This document shows, in pieces, positions 5,101 to 10,552 of a stretch of 10,552 nucleotides of DNA. The translations under genes were made by a program, and so were the position numbers. Within the stretch, counting starts at the first letter, position 1. The number at the start of each line of letters is the position of its first letter. The notes under the pieces are model-generated. The model did not search any database. It was not told where the DNA came from and worked only from the letters and a program-made list of their open reading frames with translations. The stretch is from Gemmatimonadaceae bacterium (GTDB taxonomy: Bacteria > Gemmatimonadota > Gemmatimonadetes > Gemmatimonadales > Gemmatimonadaceae): assembly GCA_025453855.1 (NCBI GenBank), contig JALOPO010000031.1, positions 1 through 10,552 on the forward strand, read 5' to 3'.

Positions 5101-6740
5101 GCCTTGCGCCCCGTGTTGATGACCGCGATCTGGCGATGCCGCGTGGGCGGGCAGCCGTGGCTCACCGCGTTCGACTGCGCGGGCTGCCCCTTGCCGTCGC
5201 TGAACGCACCGCCGAGCTGGTAGCTCTTCGCGCCGCCGAGCATGTCCATGGCACCCCAGAACTCGGGGGTGCGCATCTGGTAGGCGACGTCCTTGAGGAG
5301 CCCGACGATCTTGCCGCCCTTGATCTCGTGATAGAGCTGGCCGCCGAACTGCGCGTTGTAGCGTTGCTGGTCGATGGAGAACGAGCCGTCGCCGACGATC
5401 GCGATCCCCCGGTCGGTGGCGGCGATCAGGTCGTCCCAGCCGAGGTCCTTCGCGCCCGGGAGGAGCGAGACGTTCGGCATGCGCTGGAACTGGACGTCGG
5501 CCCAGCTCTGCGCGTACGAGTTGCCGTGGCTGCGCACGTCCTGCCCGCGCGTGCGATACCACCAGTCGAGGGCGGGGGCCTGCTCGCGCGTGGTCTGGTA
5601 GTCGACGACCACGCCGTCCTTGATGATGTCGTACGGCTCGGGCGCGACGCCCTCGTCGTCCCAGCCCACGGCGCCGAGGGAGCCGGGCTGGTCGCGATCG
5701 GCGCGCACGTTCATCGTCGCCGGGCCGTAGCGGAGCGTGCCGAGCACCTTCTCGGGCGGGCTGACGAAGCTCGTGCCCGCGTAGTTGGCCTCGTAGCCCA
5801 GCGCGCGATCGAGCTCGGTGGGGTGCGCGATCGACTCGTGGATCGTGAGCCAGAGGTGCGTCGGGTGCAGCACCAGGTCGTAGCGCCCGGGCTCGACCGG
5901 CTTCGCCTTGAGCTTCTGCAGCGCCTCGTCGGCCCAGCGCGGTGCGTGCTCGACGAGCTTCGCGTCGAGCACGTGCTCGTAGCCCTTGCCCATCGGCTGC
6001 ACGTCGGTCGACTGCCGCGACTGGAAGTCGCCGGCGGCCACGTCGACCGCGGTGCAGGTCATCGACGGCTGCGACCGGTAGATCGTCTGGACGGTGAGCG
6101 ACCCGTCGCTCGAGGCGAAGGTCTTCTCCTCGCGGAGGAAGAACATCGCCGAGGTGACGAACGGGACGCCCTTCACGCCCAGCGCGGCGGCGTTGGCGGC
6201 GAGGAGGAGCGCGACCTGGTCCTCGATCGCCACGTCGAACGGGTCGATGCGCGCGGGGCTGCGCCACGCGCCGTTCGCGACCGGGGTCACCGGCGCGAGG
6301 CGCACCGGGACGACCTGCGTGCGGCGATTCGCCTTCGCCTGCGCCACGGCCTGGCGCGCGCACCGGGCGACCGCGTCGCCGGTGAGCTCGCGCGTGGCGG
6401 CGAAGCCCCACGTGCCGTCGACGAGCACGCGCACGCCGCACCCCATGGTCTCGCTGTCGACCACGCCCTGCACGCGCCGTTCGCGGGTGCTGAGCGTGCG
6501 GACGCGGTTCTGGCTGATGCGGGCGTCGGCGTAGCTGGCGCCGCCGGACTTCGCGGCGTCGACGGCCTGCTGGACGAGCGCGCGGATCGCAGGGTCGCCC
6601 ACCGAGGCGCCACGGGCCGCCGCAGCGAGCGGCGACGAGGCGACGGCACCGACGCCGAGCGTCGATGCGAGATCCGCTGCGTATCCGGCGGCAGCGGCGG
6701 CGGCAGAGGTCCTGAGGAATTCGCGACGCGAAGTCGTCAC
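5097..6740 (-). CDS. tldD: TldD-family zinc peptidase with a twin-arginine (Tat) signal peptide
   Basis: This 547-residue catalytic subunit starts at GTG 6740, placed by GAGGG at 6751-6747 six bases upstream and by the signal peptide that follows at once. VTTSRREFLRTSA contains the Tat motif S-R-R-E-F-L, followed by an Ala-rich hydrophobic stretch to about residue 35 and Ala-rich candidate cleavage sites (PLAAAARG, 37-44). The mature part has the TldD zinc motif HESIAH (301-306, HExxxH) and the end GKGQPAQSNAVSHG. In E. coli TldD the third zinc ligand is a Cys directly before the Gly-Lys of this region; here that position is Asp515 (FSDGKGQP). The protein is about 65 residues longer than E. 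coli TldD (about 481), mostly through the signal region. I infer an exported metallopeptidase working with the overlapping tldE product. Folded export through Tat would fit a metal-loaded complex. The substrate is unknown. Confidence 0.92.
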   Translation of the reverse strand: MTTSRREFLRTSAAAAAAGYAADLASTLGVGAVASSPLAAAARGASVGDPAIRALVQQAVDAAKSGGASYADARISQNRVRTLSTRERRVQGVVDSETMGCGVRVLVDGTWGFAATRELTGDAVARCARQAVAQAKANRRTQVVPVRLAPVTPVANGAWRSPARIDPFDVAIEDQVALLLAANAAALGVKGVPFVTSAMFFLREEKTFASSDGSLTVQTIYRSQPSMTCTAVDVAAGDFQSRQSTDVQPMGKGYEHVLDAKLVEHAPRWADEALQKLKAKPVEPGRYDLVLHPTHLWLTIHESIAHPTELDRALGYEANYAGTSFVSPPEKVLGTLRYGPATMNVRADRDQPGSLGAVGWDDEGVAPEPYDIIKDGVVVDYQTTREQAPALDWWYRTRGQDVRSHGNSYAQSWADVQFQRMPNVSLLPGAKDLGWDDLIAATDRGIAIVGDGSFSIDQQRYNAQFGGQLYHEIKGGKIVGLLKDVAYQMRTPEFWGAMDMLGGAKSYQLGGAFSDGKGQPAQSNAVSHGCPPTRHRQIAVINTGRKA

Positions 6741-6746
6741 GCAGTA

Positions 6747-6751
6747 CCCTC
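6747..6751 (-). promoter_or_regulatory. Ribosome binding site deciding the tldD start
   Basis: GAGGG on the minus strand sits six bases before GTG 6740. It selects this GTG over the in-frame starts further upstream, whose translation is Arg/Ala-rich noise from the spacer. Confidence 0.75.
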
Positions 6752-6782
6752 GGCGCAGAGCGCCACTTGACAAGATGGCGCG

Positions 6783-6812
6783 AATATAGAAGTCGCGAAA
6801 AACGGCGCGCAA
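6783..6812 (-). promoter_or_regulatory. Probable sigma70-type promoter of tldD-tldE
   Basis: On the minus strand, TTGCGC (6812-6807) and TATATT (6788-6783) are 18 bp apart. The -10 box is the only strongly A+T-rich hexamer for hundreds of bases. Transcription would begin near 6776, leaving a leader of about 36 bases that includes the GAGGG site. Confidence 0.55.
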
Positions 6813-7256
6813 GCGTTTGCGCGAAATTCGTCCGCGATCGGCGGTGCGCGCCCTGCGCGCTGCATGTGCACGACGCGTGCGCGCGGCACGCGTGCGACGC
6901 ACGCCGACCATGCGCGCGTGCCGCGCGCACCGCACCGCCACCGCGCGCACGATGCCGTGCGCACCGCGCCGCACGTGCCGCGCCGACATGCGCGGCGCCG
7001 CGCGTTCCCGCGGCGCGCGCGCCCGCACCCGACGCCGCCGGCGCGCGCGTCACCCGCCGCCGAGGCGCGCGTCGCCATGCCCGAGCGCCATGCGCGCCGC
7101 GTCGCGCGCCGCCCCGCGAGCGACCGTCGAGCGCGCACGCGCCGCAGCGCGCGCGCACTTTCGCCCCTCTCGCCGCACCGGCACCTTTCGCCCGCGCGAC
7201 GCACCCGATGGGCGCGGCGCGCCTTCCTCTCCTCCTCCTGCACCGGAGCGAAGCGC
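6813..7256. other. Extremely G+C-rich low-complexity spacer upstream of tdh
   Basis: About 440 bp between the tldD promoter and tdh contain no protein-like frame; every reading gives Arg/Ala/Pro-rich strings because stop codons are nearly absent. Alternating CG runs dominate. Inverted repeats occur at 6911-6929 (TGCGCGCG, TGC, CGCGCGCA) and 6995-7016 (GCGCCGCG/CGCGGCGC). GCGCGCAC occurs at 6923, 6943, 7131 and 7151, two pairs each 20 bp apart. CTTTCGCCC is repeated at 7158-7166 and 7185-7193, 27 bp apart. No riboswitch or promoter for tdh could be recognised. Confidence 0.5.
7225..7248 (+). promoter_or_regulatory. tdh ribosome binding site preceded by a CUCC-rich tract
   Basis: GGAG at 7245-7248 lies eight bases before GTG 7257 and fixes that start. 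Directly upstream, the pyrimidine tract 7225-7239 contains overlapping CTCC copies (for example 7232-7235 and 7235-7238) that could pair with GGAG around a six-base loop. This may tune tdh translation. Confidence 0.45.
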
Positions 7257-8285
7257 GTGCGTGCGCTCGTGAAGACCCAGGCGGGCCCCGGATTCGAGCT
7301 CCGCGAGGTCCCGTCGCCCGACATCCGCGACGACGACGTCCTGATCCGCGTGCGCCGCGCCGGCGTCTGCGGCACCGACGTCCACATCTACACCTGGGAC
7401 GCGTGGGCACAGGGGCGCTGCCGCCCTCCCTTCACGGTGGGACACGAGTTCGCGGGCGACGTCGTCGCCGTCGGCGCCAACGTCACCCACGTCCGCCCCG
7501 GCGACCGCGTGACCGCCGAAGGGCACATCGTCGACGAGCGCTCGCTCCTCAGCCGCACCGGGAACGCGCACGTCGACCTCCAGACCCGCATCATCGGCGT
7601 CGACCGCGACGGCTGCTTCGCCGACTGCATCGCCATGCCCGCCGCCAACATCTGGCCCCTCGACGCCGAGCTCTCGTACGAGGTGGGCGGGATCATGGAC
7701 CCGATGGGCAACGCCTTCCACACCGCGCTCACCGCCGACATTCCCGGGAGCGTGGTGCTCGTCACCGGCTGCGGGCCGATCGGCCTCTTCGCCGTCGGCA
7801 TCTGCCGCGCCGCCGGCGCCGCACGCGTCATCGCCGTCGACGTGAACCCGCGCCGGCTCGCGCTCGCGACGCGCATGGGCGCGCACGTCGCCACCACGCC
7901 CGACGAGGCGCGCGACGCCGTCATGGGGTGGACCGCCGGCCTCGGCGCCGATGTCGTGCTCGAGATGTCCGGCGTGCCGGCCGCGATCCACCAGGCCTTC
8001 GCGCTCGCGCGCCCCGCCGGTCGCGTGCAGATGCTCGGCATCCCCACGCGCCCCGTCGACGTCGACTTCGCGAGCGAGGTGATCTTCAAGGGGCTCACCA
8101 TCTACGGCGTCGTCGGCCGCCGCATGTACGACACCTGGCACCAGATGACGCGCTTCCTCCGCTCGGGCGCCTTCGACCCCACGCCGGTCATCACGCACCG
8201 CTTCCCGCTCGAGCAGTACGACGAGGCGATGCGCGCCATCACCAGCGGCGATGCGGGGAAGGTCGTCTTCGAGATCAACGACTGA
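7257..8285 (+). CDS. tdh: L-threonine 3-dehydrogenase lacking the structural zinc cysteines
   Basis: This 342-residue zinc-type alcohol dehydrogenase oxidises L-threonine to 2-amino-3-ketobutyrate with NAD+; the E. coli enzyme has 341 residues. The start is GTG 7257, giving VRALVKTQAGPGFELREVP, the usual Tdh N-terminus. Catalytic zinc residues are present: Cys38 in GVCGTDVHIY and His63-Glu64 in VGHEFAG. DPMGNAFHT (148-156) and GCGPIG (171-176) followed by VIAVD (Asp195) give the NAD(H)-binding fold. The structural zinc loop is altered: where E. coli Tdh has Cys93, 96, 99 and 107, this protein has Asp93, Ser96, Ser99 and Asp107, while the flanking GHIV and GVDRDGCFA are conserved and there is no gap. 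The loop reads cleanly without a frameshift. A 47-bp gap separates it from the dehydratase gene, and kbl follows, which strongly supports threonine as the substrate despite the altered loop. Confidence 0.9.
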   Translation: MRALVKTQAGPGFELREVPSPDIRDDDVLIRVRRAGVCGTDVHIYTWDAWAQGRCRPPFTVGHEFAGDVVAVGANVTHVRPGDRVTAEGHIVDERSLLSRTGNAHVDLQTRIIGVDRDGCFADCIAMPAANIWPLDAELSYEVGGIMDPMGNAFHTALTADIPGSVVLVTGCGPIGLFAVGICRAAGAARVIAVDVNPRRLALATRMGAHVATTPDEARDAVMGWTAGLGADVVLEMSGVPAAIHQAFALARPAGRVQMLGIPTRPVDVDFASEVIFKGLTIYGVVGRRMYDTWHQMTRFLRSGAFDPTPVITHRFPLEQYDEAMRAITSGDAGKVVFEIND

Positions 8286-8332
8286 GCGTCGCCACGCACC
8301 GCCGCCTGCGCCCACGCCACGCCGAGCACGCC

Positions 8333-9346
8333 ATGACGCGTCCCGACGCCCCGCCCGCGCTCCCCACCTTCGCCGATGTCGAGGCGGCGCGCGCGCGCCT
8401 CGCCGGCATCGCCCACCGCACGCCGGTGGTCCGCTCGCGCACGCTCGACGCGATGGTCGGCGCCGAGGTCCACCTGAAGTGCGAGAACCTGCAGCGCGTC
8501 GGCGCCTTCAAGTTCCGCGGCGGCTACAACGCGCTGGCGGCGATCCCGGCGCACGAGCGGCACCGCGGCGTGGTCGCCTTCTCGAGCGGCAACCACGCGC
8601 AGGCGGTGGCGCTCGCCGCGCAGCTCCTCGGCATCCCGGCCACGATCGTCATGCCGCGCACCGCGCCGGTGGCCAAGCGCGAGGCGACGGCGGGCTACGG
8701 CGCGCGCGTCGTCCTCTTCGACCCGAGCGAGGACGCGCGCGAGGTCGTGGCGCAGCGCCTCGTCGCCGAGACGGGGGCGATGCTCGTGCCGCCGTTCGAT
8801 CACCCCGACGTGATCGCCGGTCAGGGCACCGCGGCCGCCGAGCTGTTCGAGGAGGCCGGGCCGCTCGATGCGCTGCTCGTCTGCGTCGGCGGCGGCGGGC
8901 TCCTCTCGGGGAGCGCGCTCGCCGCCCGCGCCATGGCGCCGGGCTGTCGCGTGATCGGCGTGGAGCCCGAGCTGGGCGACGACGTCACGCGGAGCTTCCG
9001 TACCAGGTCGCTGCAGCGGCTCGCCGACGTGCCGGCGACGATCGCCGACGGCGCGCGCACGCTCGCCCCCGGCGCGCTCACGCTCCCGCTCGTGCTCGCG
9101 AACGTCGACGAGATGGTCACCGTCCCCGACGCGGCGCTGGTGGCGGCGGTGCGCTTCATGCTCGAACGCTGCAAGCTCCTCTGCGAGCCCAGCGGCGTGC
9201 TCGGCCTCGCGGCGCTGACCAGCGGCGCGGTGCGCGTGACCGGCCGCGTGGGCGTGATCGTGAGCGGCGGGAACGTCGATGCCGAGCTGCTGCGCTGGAT
9301 CCTCCTTCCCGATGCCGAGCGGCCCGCCACGCCGCCGACGCCCTGA
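8333..9346 (+). CDS. PLP-dependent threonine/serine dehydratase (TdcB/serine racemase-like, no ACT domain)
   Basis: This 337-residue fold-type II PLP enzyme starts at ATG 8333. FKFRGGYNAL carries the Schiff-base Lys60. SSGNHAQ (84-90) is the substrate carboxylate loop, VGGGGL (185-190) the phosphate-binding Gly-rich loop, and SGGN (311-314) the pyridine-ring contact. VEPELGDD (210-217) keeps the E-x3-G/A-x-D pattern of the divalent-cation site known from serine racemase. The protein ends right after the catalytic domain, so it lacks the regulatory ACT-like domain of biosynthetic IlvA and is more like catabolic TdcB (329 residues in E. coli). The likely reaction is threonine to 2-oxobutyrate plus ammonia, or serine to pyruvate; serine racemase or hydroxyaspartate lyase activity is possible. 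It lies between tdh and kbl, 10 bp before kbl. The Shine-Dalgarno match is weak (GAG), so translation may lean on coupling. Confidence 0.88.
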   Translation: MTRPDAPPALPTFADVEAARARLAGIAHRTPVVRSRTLDAMVGAEVHLKCENLQRVGAFKFRGGYNALAAIPAHERHRGVVAFSSGNHAQAVALAAQLLGIPATIVMPRTAPVAKREATAGYGARVVLFDPSEDAREVVAQRLVAETGAMLVPPFDHPDVIAGQGTAAAELFEEAGPLDALLVCVGGGGLLSGSALAARAMAPGCRVIGVEPELGDDVTRSFRTRSLQRLADVPATIADGARTLAPGALTLPLVLANVDEMVTVPDAALVAAVRFMLERCKLLCEPSGVLGLAALTSGAVRVTGRVGVIVSGGNVDAELLRWILLPDAERPATPPTP

Positions 9347-9356
9347 GCCCCGTTCC

Positions 9357-10552
<1,196 letters not shown>

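Noticed and set aside
6813..7256. A glycine or other riboswitch controlling the threonine operon.
   Set aside because: No recognisable aptamer core; the sequence is almost purely CG-alternating and lacks the purine-rich conserved loops.
3712..7410. One long leftward frame that could suggest a giant TldE fusion protein.
   Set aside because: Before ATG 5100 it is an out-of-frame reading of tldD and the GC-rich spacer. The ATGA overlap and PmbA N-terminus place the real start.
6767..8332. Upstream extensions of tdh and the dehydratase through the GC-rich spacer.
   Set aside because: The extensions are Arg/Ala/Pro-rich noise or overlap tdh in another frame. Family N-termini and the GGAG site fix the starts at 7257 and 8333.

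Overview
The window is very GC-rich chromosomal DNA from a free-living bacterium with tightly packed genes. Codon third positions are almost all G or C. A Tat-signal TldD homologue, a Lys/Ala/Gly-repeat histone H1-like protein and a tdh-dehydratase-kbl block would fit a Gemmatimonadota-type soil bacterium. That is an inference from gene style only; no rRNA or other taxonomic marker is present.

Layout, left to right. (1) The 3' two-thirds of an RlmI-type 23S rRNA cytosine methyltransferase (+), cut by the left edge. (2) A convergent Fpg/Nei-family DNA glycosylase (-) with a divergent lesion-contact region. (3) A divergent 258-residue protein of unknown function (+), with a degenerate methyltransferase-like half. 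(4) About 310 bp without a gene, holding several short dyads, then a 53-codon small ORF (+) and a strong hairpin. (5) A 102-residue histone H1-like protein (-), built from 8- and 20-residue repeats, with a UUCG-loop terminator behind it and a run of inverted repeats in front of it, one of which covers its ribosome binding site. (6) tldD-tldE (-), overlapping by ATGA; TldD carries a twin-arginine signal and TldE does not. (7) About 440 bp of extremely G+C-rich, low-complexity spacer next to the tldD promoter. (8) tdh, a PLP-dependent threonine/serine dehydratase, and kbl (+), the last running off the right edge within a few codons of its expected end.

Function. The right-hand block is a threonine-catabolism operon with both classic routes. 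Tdh plus Kbl convert threonine through 2-amino-3-ketobutyrate to glycine and acetyl-CoA. The dehydratase converts threonine (or serine) to a 2-oxo acid and ammonia. The Tdh is unusual: it keeps the catalytic zinc residues but has lost all four cysteines of the structural zinc site. TldD/TldE would form a peptidase heterodimer, here apparently exported through Tat. The left half mixes rRNA modification, oxidative DNA repair and nucleoid packaging.

I see no prophage, insertion sequence, CRISPR array, tRNA or rRNA. I found no clearly new multi-gene system. The points most worth checking are the exported TldD/TldE pair with its altered third metal ligand, the Tdh without a structural zinc site, and the dyad-rich leader of the histone-like gene.
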